Origin: Nitratireductor aquimarinus
GTDB taxonomy: Bacteria; Pseudomonadota; Alphaproteobacteria; Rhizobiales; Rhizobiaceae
Direction of reading: 5' to 3'
Assembly: GCF_017255295.1 (NCBI RefSeq)
Contig: NZ_JAFKDE010000007.1
Location: 62,001 to 126,000, forward strand
Length of the DNA: 64,000 nucleotides
Shown here: one piece after another, positions 55,274 to 63,278 of the stretch
Numbering within the stretch: the stretch's first letter is position 1
Layout: each line of letters opens with the position of its first letter
Program-made: the position numbers and the translations under genes
The notes under the pieces: model-generated
Told to the model about the DNA's origin: nothing
Databases searched by the model: none
The model's input: the letters and a program-made list of their open reading frames with translations, nothing else

Positions 55274-57355
55274 ATGGCCCATCCATCTGAATCCGAACGC
55301 GCGGAAGCGCTGACCGAAGAACAGATGAAGGCGCTCGAAGAGCGCTATGATCCGGAAGTCCGTTTCAGACCCCTGCCCGAACTGCTCGGCTGGATCGCCG
55401 GCGGCGCGCTGTTCGTCCTCTCCTGCTATCACTATTACACGGCCGGTTTCGGCATTCCGCAGGCGACCACGCATCGCGGCGTGCATCTGGCCTTCACGCT
55501 GGCGCTGATCTTCGTTTTCTTCGCCGCCTGGAACCAGCCGCGCGAGCCGCGTAAGGGCCTGCTCTACCCGCTCGGCATGCCGGTCATCGACTGGGTTCTC
55601 GCCATTGCGGGCGCGGTGGCGGCGCTCTATGTGCCGTGGATCTTCAACGATCTCGCCTTCCGCGTCGGCGATCCCCTGCCCATCGACGTGTTCATGGGCA
55701 CGGTGCTTATCGTCGTGTTGCTTGAGGCCACGCGCCGGGCCATGGGCTGGCCGCTGCCGGTCATCGCCCTGCTCTTCATCGCCTATGCCCATTTCGGTCA
55801 GTCCATGCCCGGCATTCTGGCGCATCCGGGCGCGAGCTGGAGCAACATCGTCAACCATCTCTACCTGACGAGCCAGGGCATTTACGGAACCGCGCTGGGC
55901 GTCATCTCCACCTATGTGTTCCACTTCGTGCTGTTTGGCGTTCTTGCGACGCGCATCGGCCTCGGCCAGCTCTTCATCGACCTCGCCTCGGCCCTTGCCG
56001 GACGCTATTCCGGCGGCCCGGCCAAGGTGTCTGTGCTTTCTTCGGCCATGCTCGGCTCGATCTCCGGCTCGTCCATCGCCAACACGGTGACCACCGGCTC
56101 GCTGACGATCCCGGCGATGATCCGCATCGGCTATCCGCGCCATTTCGCAGCCGCCGTGGAAGCGGCAAGCTCCACCGGCGGTCAGATCACCCCGCCGGTC
56201 ATGGGCGCCGTCGCCTTCCTGATGATCGAATATCTGGGCGTGCCGCTCACCACCATTCTGACCGCTGCCCTCGTGCCCGCCTTCATGCACTTCTTCGGCG
56301 TTCTGGTGCAGGTGCATCTGGAAGCCCGCCGTCGCGGCCTGCGCGGCCTCACCAGGGATGAGCTGCCCGTCGCCTGGACCGTCTTCAAGGCTGGCTGGCT
56401 CACCACGCTGCCGCTCTTCGTGCTGGTGGCCATTCTCCTGTCGGGCAAAACGCCCTATCTCGCCGCCTTCTGGGGCATCTCCGCCTGTCTTCTGGTGCTC
56501 GTCATCCAGAATTTCATCCGCCACGACATCAAGACCGCGATCCGCGAAAGCGTGCGCGAAACGTGGGACGGGTTCGTTGTCGGTGCGAAATACTCGCTCT
56601 CCGTCACGGCGGCCGCGGCCCTTGTCGGCGTCATCATCGGCGTGGTCACGCTTACCGGCGTCGGCTTCAAGATCGCCTATATGGTCACATCCGTTGCCGC
56701 CGGCTGGGCGCAGAGCGTGGCCGACAGTCTCGCCTTCCTGCCGTTCGAGCTCTTCAGCGTGAGCACGCTCACCCTGCTCTTCACCCTGATCATGACCGCA
56801 ATTGTCTGCGTTCTGATGGGCTGCGGCATCCCCACCACGGCGAACTATCTGATCATGATCGCCGTCGCGGCCCCCATTCTGAGCCTGCTCGGCGTCGAGC
56901 CCATCGTGGCGCATTTCTTCGTGTTCTATTTCGGCGTTCTGGCAGACATCACGCCGCCGGTGGCGCTGGCGGCCTATGCGGCGGCCGGCATCGCCGGGGC
57001 CAACGCCTTCAAGGCCGGCAACACCGCCTTCCGGCTCGGCATGGGCAAGGCGCTGGTGCCGTTCGTCTTCGTCTTCTCGCCCTCCATGCTGCTGGTCACA
57101 GACAGCTTCACCTGGAACGAGTTCTTCCTGGCGACCATCGGCGCGATGCTCGGCATCTGGATGCTGTCGGCGGCGTTCTCAAGCTGGCTGTTTGCACCGC
57201 TGCGCGTCTATGAGCGGCTGCTGCTCGCGCTCTCCGCCATCCTGTTCGTCGCGCCGGATCTCTACGCCACGCTGGCCGGCGCCATCATCGCCGCACCGGT
57301 TTTCGTCCGGCAGTTCTCGGTGCGCAAGGCAGGCGCCGTCACGGCGGAAAACTGA
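55274..57355 (+). CDS. TRAP transporter fused permease (DctQ-DctM type)
   Basis: 693-aa inner-membrane protein with about 16 hydrophobic segments, the 4TM/12TM fusion typical of TAXI systems. The DctM-type core shows SSAMLGSISGSSIANTVTTG, TGGQITPPVMGAVAFLM and ADITPPVALAAYAAAGIAGA. Moves the ligand delivered by the TAXI protein with a Na+ or H+ gradient. ATG 55274 with AGGATGG context. Confidence 0.92.
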   Translation: MAHPSESERAEALTEEQMKALEERYDPEVRFRPLPELLGWIAGGALFVLSCYHYYTAGFGIPQATTHRGVHLAFTLALIFVFFAAWNQPREPRKGLLYPLGMPVIDWVLAIAGAVAALYVPWIFNDLAFRVGDPLPIDVFMGTVLIVVLLEATRRAMGWPLPVIALLFIAYAHFGQSMPGILAHPGASWSNIVNHLYLTSQGIYGTALGVISTYVFHFVLFGVLATRIGLGQLFIDLASALAGRYSGGPAKVSVLSSAMLGSISGSSIANTVTTGSLTIPAMIRIGYPRHFAAAVEAASSTGGQITPPVMGAVAFLMIEYLGVPLTTILTAALVPAFMHFFGVLVQVHLEARRRGLRGLTRDELPVAWTVFKAGWLTTLPLFVLVAILLSGKTPYLAAFWGISACLLVLVIQNFIRHDIKTAIRESVRETWDGFVVGAKYSLSVTAAAALVGVIIGVVTLTGVGFKIAYMVTSVAAGWAQSVADSLAFLPFELFSVSTLTLLFTLIMTAIVCVLMGCGIPTTANYLIMIAVAAPILSLLGVEPIVAHFFVFYFGVLADITPPVALAAYAAAGIAGANAFKAGNTAFRLGMGKALVPFVFVFSPSMLLVTDSFTWNEFFLATIGAMLGIWMLSAAFSSWLFAPLRVYERLLLALSAILFVAPDLYATLAGAIIAAPVFVRQFSVRKAGAVTAEN

Positions 57356-57467
57356 GGACGGCAGGGGCGGTGCATACCCCACCTTGCCGAGCCGCTGAAA
57401 GCTGACTACGCTTCCCCTGCCGCTTCCTGCCCGCAATGCGATGGCAGGCGACGGCGGGAGGAGAAAC

Positions 57468-58436
57468 ATGCCGTCTGACGAGACGAACAGCCTGGCGCCG
57501 CTGGACGCCTTCCAGGCTGGCGTACGCAATGTTTGCGGGCAGTTCCTGGTTTCGCCGCCGGACGGCGCACGGGATATGCGCGGCATCATCACACTGAAAC
57601 AGCGTCAGGCGCTGGCGGTTGCCGTGGTGCGCAACAGTGCGGCCCGGATCAACCGCGACTGGCGCTGCATCAGGCAGGATTCCGCCGAGCACCTGTTTCT
57701 GGTTCTGCAGAAGGCGGGCCATTCGGTGATGCGTCAGGGCGATGCCGATGTACGGCTTGCGCCCGGCGACTTCATCATGATCGACTCCGCCTATCCCTCC
57801 CGCTTCCTCTATGGCGACAGTGGCAGCCTGCAATATTCCGTGCACCTCAACCGCGCCGAATTCGCCCATCGCTTTGGCACCTGCGCGCTGGGTGGCTGTC
57901 CGATCCCCGGCTCCACCGATATCGGCATGGCGCTGCGCGCCACCATCGACCGCATCGTCGATGGCGAGGGGGCTGCCGCGCAGCAGCATTTCATCGGCGA
58001 GGCCTTCTTCAACCTTATGGGGGCCTATCTCTGCGGCATGGAGGCAGGCGACCTGCCATCCCCGGAAACCAGCAACGAACTGCTCATGGCCAAGGCGCGG
58101 GCTTATATCCGGCAGCGTTTCCGCGATCCGGAATGCACGCCGGCAGACGTCGCAGCCGCCATGGGCGTCAGCCTGCGCGCCCTGCAGCGCCGGTTTCAGG
58201 CGGCCGGCTCCTCCCTGTCGGAATGTCTCATCGGCGCGCGGCTCGACTATGTTTGCCAGCGGCTGATGGCGCAGGAGGCGGCGGGAACCTCGGACCGCAT
58301 CTCGACAATCGCTTTCGACGCGGGCTTCAACGACCTGTCCTATTTCAACCGCCAGTTCCGCGCCCGCTACCGGGTGCCGCCCGGCGAATACCGCCTTCAT
58401 GCGGCGACGCCATCGGCCAAAAGCGTGACGCAATAG
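57468..58436 (+). CDS. AraC-family regulator (FeaR-like)
   Basis: 322-aa protein: AraC_binding_2 N-domain (GDFIMIDSAYPSRFLYGDSG) and C-terminal helix-turn-helix pair (CTPADVAAAMGVSLRALQRRF, ISTIAFDAGFNDLSYFNRQF). ATG 57468 follows GGAGGAG. Located directly upstream of aldehyde dehydrogenase and copper amine oxidase genes, as FeaR is linked functionally to feaB and tynA in E. coli. Predicted activator of the amine operon. Confidence 0.88.
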   Translation: MPSDETNSLAPLDAFQAGVRNVCGQFLVSPPDGARDMRGIITLKQRQALAVAVVRNSAARINRDWRCIRQDSAEHLFLVLQKAGHSVMRQGDADVRLAPGDFIMIDSAYPSRFLYGDSGSLQYSVHLNRAEFAHRFGTCALGGCPIPGSTDIGMALRATIDRIVDGEGAAAQQHFIGEAFFNLMGAYLCGMEAGDLPSPETSNELLMAKARAYIRQRFRDPECTPADVAAAMGVSLRALQRRFQAAGSSLSECLIGARLDYVCQRLMAQEAAGTSDRISTIAFDAGFNDLSYFNRQFRARYRVPPGEYRLHAATPSAKSVTQ

Positions 58437-58516
58437 TCCAAGACCGGTGGCCGGCCCGCTTCCACTATGCCCGATTGATGCCGCCCGAAAGGCGGCGCTA
58501 TCGGAGGAGGAAGACG

Positions 58517-59950
58517 ATGGCAGACACCGCGACAGCCACAGGCGCAGATGCGTTCCAGAACATCATCAATGGCCGCCCCGCGCCAACCGCGGGAGGCCAG
58601 CCCGTGCTTGATCCGGCAACCGGAACACCGGTCGGCCAGATGCCGCTTGGCACGGTTGAGGATCTCGAAGCGGCGGTGGACGCCGCCCGCGCAGCCTTTC
58701 CCGCATGGGCGGCTGCCAGCGATGCGGACCGTCAGGCAGCCTGCCTGAAGATCGCAGACCGGCTCGAACAGGCGATCCCGGAGCTTGCGCCCCTTCTGAC
58801 GGCTGAGCAGGGCAAGCCCATTGGCGGTTTCGGCTCGCAATGGGAAATCGGGGCTGCCGCCGCATGGACCCGGCACACGGCAGGCCTCGAACTGCCGGTC
58901 TCCGTCCTGCAGGACAACAATGAGGGCCGCGTGGAGGTGCACCGCAAGCCCATCGGCGTGGTTGGCTCCATCACACCGTGGAACTTTCCCGTGCTGATCG
59001 CCGCCTGGCACATCATTCCCGCCGTGCGCGCCGGCAATTGCGTGGTCATCAAGCCCTCGCCCAACACACCGCTCGCCACGATCCGCTTCGTCGAGATCAT
59101 CAATCAGGTGCTGCCGGCCGGCGTGGTCAACATCGTGTGTGGCGCAGATGAAATCGGCGCGGCCATGTCCGCCCATCCCGGCATCGACAAGATGGTGTTC
59201 ACCGGCTCCACCGGCACAGGCCGCAAGATCATGGCCTCGGCCGCCGAAACGGTGAAACGCCTGACGCTGGAACTCGGCGGCAATGATGCAGCCATCGTGC
59301 TTCCCGATGTCGACCCGCAGGCGGTCGCCGAAGGGCTCTTCTGGGGCGCGTTCCTCAACAACGGCCAGACCTGCGCCTGCATCAAGCGGCTCTATGTGCA
59401 TGACAGCATCTATGACGCCGTCTGCGATGCGCTCTCGGCGCTGGCCGCCGCCATTCCCATGGGCGACGGACGGCAGGATGGCGTCGCGCTCGGCCCGGTG
59501 CAGAACGCCATGCAGTTCGAGCGCGTGAAAGAGCTGGTCGAGGAGGCAAGAGCTTCCGGCGCGCGCATTCTCACCGGCGGCGCACCCTCCGGCGGACCCG
59601 GGTATTTCTATCCCGCCACCATCGTCGCCGATGCCGAACACGGCATGCGCCTTGTCGATGAAGAGCAGTTCGGCCCGGTCCTGCCGGTCATCCGCTACAC
59701 GGATGTGGAGGCCGTGATTGCACGGGCCAACGACAATCCGAACGGGCTTGGCGGCTCCGTCTGGTCGCAGGACACCGAACGCGCCAAGGCGCTGGCGCTG
59801 CAACTCGAATGCGGCACCGCGTGGATCAACAAGCACGGCATGATCCAGCCCAACGCCCCCTTTGGCGGCATCAAGCAATCCGGCGTCGGCGTGCAGTTCG
59901 CCGAGGCAGGGCTGATGGAGAACACCGTCGGCCAGACCCTGATCATGTAA
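58517..59950 (+). CDS. Aldehyde dehydrogenase (FeaB-like context)
   Basis: 477-aa NAD(P)+-dependent aldehyde dehydrogenase: N-terminal PWNFP, base E252 (LELGGND) and nucleophile C286 (NNGQTC). Oxidises the aldehyde produced by the neighbouring amine oxidase to an acid. ATG 58517 preceded by GGAGGAGG. A 328-codon extension upstream is out of context because it overlaps the regulator gene. Confidence 0.92.
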   Translation: MADTATATGADAFQNIINGRPAPTAGGQPVLDPATGTPVGQMPLGTVEDLEAAVDAARAAFPAWAAASDADRQAACLKIADRLEQAIPELAPLLTAEQGKPIGGFGSQWEIGAAAAWTRHTAGLELPVSVLQDNNEGRVEVHRKPIGVVGSITPWNFPVLIAAWHIIPAVRAGNCVVIKPSPNTPLATIRFVEIINQVLPAGVVNIVCGADEIGAAMSAHPGIDKMVFTGSTGTGRKIMASAAETVKRLTLELGGNDAAIVLPDVDPQAVAEGLFWGAFLNNGQTCACIKRLYVHDSIYDAVCDALSALAAAIPMGDGRQDGVALGPVQNAMQFERVKELVEEARASGARILTGGAPSGGPGYFYPATIVADAEHGMRLVDEEQFGPVLPVIRYTDVEAVIARANDNPNGLGGSVWSQDTERAKALALQLECGTAWINKHGMIQPNAPFGGIKQSGVGVQFAEAGLMENTVGQTLIM

Positions 59951-59977
59951 CGGCACGGTTCAAGAGGAGGAGACACG

Positions 59978-61963
59978 ATGAAGAGACACTTATCCGCCAC
60001 CTGCGCGGCCATGGCGCTCACCGTCTTATGCGGCGGCGCTCTGGCTCACCCGCTGGACGGCCTGTCGAAAGAGGAGATCGCCGAGGTCGTCACCATCATG
60101 AAATCCGATGACCGGATTTCCGACGAGGCCCGCTTTCCGCTGATCGAGCTGAAAGAACCGGAAAAGGCCGAAGTGCTTGCCTGGAAAGAAGGCGATAAAG
60201 GCCCACGCGCCGCCACCGTCCATGTCATCTCGGGCGACGAGACCTACAAGGCCGAGGTCAATCTCGTTTCCGGAGAAATCAGCGATTTCGGCGCCATTGG
60301 CGGCCAGCACATGGTGCTTCTGGAAGAATTCATAGGGGCCATGGATCTGGCCCTTTCCGACGAAAACTTCGTCGCCGCCCTCGCAAAGCGCGATCTGGAG
60401 CCCGGCGACGTGTTCTGCCTGCCGCTCACGGCCGGCTCGTTCGACATGGAGGCGGAAGCCGGCCAGCGCCTGATGAAGGTGCCCTGCTACGTCAATCCGA
60501 CCGGCTCCAACTTCTACGCCAAGCCCATCGAAGGGCTCTATGCCGTGGTCGATCTCGCCGGCAAATCCGTGGTCGAGGTGATCGACAATGGCGTCGTGCC
60601 GGTGCCGCAGGATGCCTGGGGCTACATGGAAGAAGAGGTCGAGGCGCGCACGGGCGCGCTGCGGCCCGAAAGCAATCCCGCCACGCTTCGCCAGGAAGGC
60701 GACCCCAATTTCACCATCGACGGCAGCATGGTGAACTGGGACATCTGGCGCTTCCGCTGGCGCGTCGACAAGCGCCCCGGCGTGGTTCTGTCCAACATCG
60801 AGGTCAATGACCGCGACGACTGGCGCTCTGTGCTCTATCAGGCCCATCTGTCGGAAGTCTTCGTGCCTTATATGGACCCGGACGAAGGCTGGTACTGGCG
60901 CACCTATATGGACAGCGGCGAATATGGTTTCGGCATCTTCCTGAGCCCGCTGCGCGCGGGCGTGGACTGCCCCTCCTATGCGCGCTTCCTGCCCGCCACC
61001 GTGCATGACGATCTGGGCAACCCGATCGAAATCCCGGATGCGTTATGCATCTTCGAACGCAATATCGGCGACCCCGCCTGGCGGCATTACGAGATCTTCG
61101 CCCAGAGCGAGGAACAGTCCGTGCCTGCGGAAGGCCGCCCGGCAAGCGAGCTGGTGGTGCGTTCCGCCTCACAGGTGGGCAATTACGACTATCTTATCGA
61201 CTATGTGTTCGAGCAGAACGGGCGCATCCGCGTGATGGTCGGCGCAACCGGCCTCGATGCGGTGAAGGGCGTTGCCTCTACCTCCATGGAGGACGCAACC
61301 GCCGAACAGGAAACCCGCTACGGCACGCTGATCGTGCCCAATCTGGTTGCACCCAACCACGACCACTTCTTCAACTTCCGGCTCGATTTCGACATTGACG
61401 GTCAGGACAATGTCTTCATGCGCACCGGCCTCGTGAAGGGCGACATGCCAGATGGCGTGCCGCGCCGCTCCATGTGGGTGACCGAGGCGACAATGCCGAA
61501 GACCGAAATGGAAGCGCGCTATCGCGTGAACCCGGCAACGCCGGCCATGTATCACATCATGAACATGGGCCGGAAAATCGGCGTCGGCCATGCGCCGGGC
61601 TACATGATCCTGCCGCAGAACAGCGTCGCCTACAGCCCGCTGGACACGGAGAACGATCCGCCCGCAAAGCGCAACGCCTATATCGACTACACGTTCTGGA
61701 ACACGCCCTATGCGGCAAACGAACGCTATGCCGGCGGCGAATACGCTTTCCAGAGCGACGGGTCGGACACGCTCGCCGAGTGGGTGAAGCAGGACCGCAG
61801 CATCGACAACACCGACATCGTGACCTGGTACACGATGGGGTTCCATCATGTGCCGCAGATGGAGGACTGGCCGGTCATGTCGACCATGTGGAAGGGCATC
61901 ACGCTAAAACCCTACAACTTCTTCCCGCACAATCCGGCGCTCACCGTGCGACTGCCCGAATAG
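59978..61963 (+). CDS. tynA: Primary-amine oxidase (copper/TPQ amine oxidase)
   Basis: 661-aa periplasmic enzyme with a signal peptide (ATCAAMALTVLCGGALA). The TPQ precursor is Y403 in VGNYDYLIDY, the catalytic base D312 is in YMDSGEYG, and Cu ligands H461 and H463 lie in NHDHFFNF, with the third His in MGFHHVPQMEDWP near residue 628. It converts amines such as phenylethylamine or tyramine into aldehydes, ammonia and H2O2. 27 bp after the aldehyde dehydrogenase. It lacks the N-terminal D1 domain of E. coli TynA, like Arthrobacter-type enzymes. Confidence 0.92.
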   Translation: MKRHLSATCAAMALTVLCGGALAHPLDGLSKEEIAEVVTIMKSDDRISDEARFPLIELKEPEKAEVLAWKEGDKGPRAATVHVISGDETYKAEVNLVSGEISDFGAIGGQHMVLLEEFIGAMDLALSDENFVAALAKRDLEPGDVFCLPLTAGSFDMEAEAGQRLMKVPCYVNPTGSNFYAKPIEGLYAVVDLAGKSVVEVIDNGVVPVPQDAWGYMEEEVEARTGALRPESNPATLRQEGDPNFTIDGSMVNWDIWRFRWRVDKRPGVVLSNIEVNDRDDWRSVLYQAHLSEVFVPYMDPDEGWYWRTYMDSGEYGFGIFLSPLRAGVDCPSYARFLPATVHDDLGNPIEIPDALCIFERNIGDPAWRHYEIFAQSEEQSVPAEGRPASELVVRSASQVGNYDYLIDYVFEQNGRIRVMVGATGLDAVKGVASTSMEDATAEQETRYGTLIVPNLVAPNHDHFFNFRLDFDIDGQDNVFMRTGLVKGDMPDGVPRRSMWVTEATMPKTEMEARYRVNPATPAMYHIMNMGRKIGVGHAPGYMILPQNSVAYSPLDTENDPPAKRNAYIDYTFWNTPYAANERYAGGEYAFQSDGSDTLAEWVKQDRSIDNTDIVTWYTMGFHHVPQMEDWPVMSTMWKGITLKPYNFFPHNPALTVRLPE

Positions 61964-61967
61964 GCCA

Positions 61968-62017
61968 GAGCATCGGACCGAAAAGTGGTGTCCGGTTTTC
62001 GGATCATTCCGATGCTC
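61968..62017. repeat. Palindromic element D (after tynA)
   Basis: GAGCATCGG (61968-61976) and CCGATGCTC (62009-62017) outer arms, inner CGAAAA/TTTTCG. It starts 4 bp after the tynA TAG stop. Related in design to elements A-C. Confidence 0.8.
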
Positions 62018-62047
62018 CATCAATAAATCAGATCGCAGAAACGAAGA

Positions 62048-62080
62048 GAGGCGCGACCGAAAGGCCGCGCCTCCTTTGTT
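62048..62080 (+). terminator. Probable terminator of the amine operon
   Basis: GAGGCGCG (62048-62055) and CGCGCCTC (62066-62073) followed by CTTTGTT. It also ends near the opposing heme-binding-protein gene. Confidence 0.6.
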
Positions 62081-62096
62081 CAACCCGTAGGGGTGA

Positions 62097-62579
62097 TTAT
62101 TCGGCGCCGATTGCGTCGAGACCGGCGCGGGCGCAGGTGGCGTCAATGTCGCCCGAAGGCGCGCCGCCGACACCGATGCCCGCCACCAGAGCGCCACCGA
62201 TGCGCACCGGCAGACCACCGGCCTGGATCACCAGACGGGAATCCATGTCGCGCAGGCCGTCATTCTGCGGGTTCTCACCGATGAAGTTGGCCAGACCAGC
62301 CGTGTCGCGGCCAAGGCTTGCGGAGGTGAAGGCCTTGCCGACGCTGCTGCCGGTCGTGTGCGGGCCGGAATTGTCGGCTTTCACGAGAACCTTGGTTGCG
62401 CCGCTGCGCTCCACCACGGCAACGCTCACCGCGTAACCTTCAGCGGCACAGGCGTCGAGTGCAGCCTGAGCAGCCTTCTGCGCCATGTCGAGCGGCAGGT
62501 AGGGAGCGGTGGGCAGGTCCTGAGCCGAAACGGCGGTCGCGGCCAGAAGCGAGGCGGAAAGAACAATCGAACGGATCAT
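62097..62579 (-). CDS. Exported HbpS/GlcG-family (heme-binding-like) protein
   Basis: 160-aa protein with a signal peptide (IVLSASLLAATAVSA). The HbpS/GlcG fold is evident: ALDACAAEGYAVSVAVVERS, VLVKADNSGP, GKAFTSASLGRDTA, IGALV/GIGVGGAPSG. In Streptomyces, HbpS is a secreted heme sensor for the two-component pair SenS-SenR. Here a FixJ-type regulator and kinase genes lie just upstream on the same strand, 87 bp away. Confidence 0.85.
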   Translation of the reverse strand: MIRSIVLSASLLAATAVSAQDLPTAPYLPLDMAQKAAQAALDACAAEGYAVSVAVVERSGATKVLVKADNSGPHTTGSSVGKAFTSASLGRDTAGLANFIGENPQNDGLRDMDSRLVIQAGGLPVRIGGALVAGIGVGGAPSGDIDATCARAGLDAIGAE

Positions 62580-62666
62580 CGGGAACTCCTTGGGTTTGGA
62601 TGATCCGTTTCTAGCAAGCTGCCCCGCTCCACCGCATCGGTAGCGCTGGCGGGGGGCTCCGTAGTT

Positions 62667-63278
62667 CTACGGATGCCTGTTCGCCTGCAGCCAGAGCCGC
62701 GTCATTTCCGCCGCCGATGTCGTGCCGAGCTTTGCGCCGATGGAAGCGCGATGGCTTTCCACCGTGCGTGGCGAAACGGCCATGGAAGCGGCAATCTCCT
62801 TGGTGGTGAAGCCGCCGGCAATGCGCTCCAGAACCTCGCTTTCACGGCCCGTCAGGCTCGCCAGAAGATCCGCCGTTTCGGCGTGTTCGGCCGCTTCCCG
62901 CTCAGAGCGGTCCAGCATGTCCTGCGCCTTCTGGATGGCGTCGATCAGATCCTGCTCATCGACGGGCTTGCTCAGAAAATCCACCGCGCCATTGCGGAAA
63001 GCCCGGCGGCAGGCCTCGATATCACCATGGCCGCTGATCACCACGGTCGGCCAGTCTATGCCCTGCGCGATCAGGCGCTCCTGAAGCTTCAGGCCCGAGA
63101 TCACGGGCATGCGAATGTCGAAGATCAGACAGCCGGGCGGCAGCTTGCCGAGCGCGGCCAGAAAACTCTCCGGGTCGGGAAACGATTTCACGTCGACGTC
63201 GACCGTGCTCAAAAGCAGCACCAGAGCGCGGCGCACGGCTTCGTCGTCATCCACCAGATAGACCGGCCTGCCACTCAT
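62667..63278 (-). CDS. FixJ/LuxR-type response regulator
   Basis: 203-aa two-domain regulator. Receiver with acidic pocket D10-D11-D12, phospho-acceptor D54 (LIFDIRMPVI), and K104 (SKPVD); C-terminal GerE helix-turn-helix ESEVLERIAGGFTTKEIAASM. ATG overlaps the kinase stop by 4 nt (63275-63278). Members often control aromatic or C1 catabolism (TodT, StyR-like). Likely target: hbpS-type gene or the amine operon. Confidence 0.9.
   Translation of the reverse strand: MSGRPVYLVDDDEAVRRALVLLLSTVDVDVKSFPDPESFLAALGKLPPGCLIFDIRMPVISGLKLQERLIAQGIDWPTVVISGHGDIEACRRAFRNGAVDFLSKPVDEQDLIDAIQKAQDMLDRSEREAAEHAETADLLASLTGRESEVLERIAGGFTTKEIAASMAVSPRTVESHRASIGAKLGTTSAAEMTRLWLQANRHP

Noticed and set aside
55154-56914. 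586-codon minus-strand frame opposite the TRAP permease
   Set aside because: Low-complexity, His/Asp/Gly/Arg-rich translation typical of an antisense frame, while the plus strand encodes a full TRAP permease.
57533-58516. In-frame 5' extension of the aldehyde dehydrogenase by 328 codons
   Set aside because: It overlaps the AraC/FeaR-like gene in another frame and encodes Arg/His/Pro-rich noise. The ATG at 58517 has a strong ribosome site.
58397-59956. 519-codon minus-strand frame opposite the aldehyde dehydrogenase
   Set aside because: Same reason; plus-strand enzyme has all catalytic residues.
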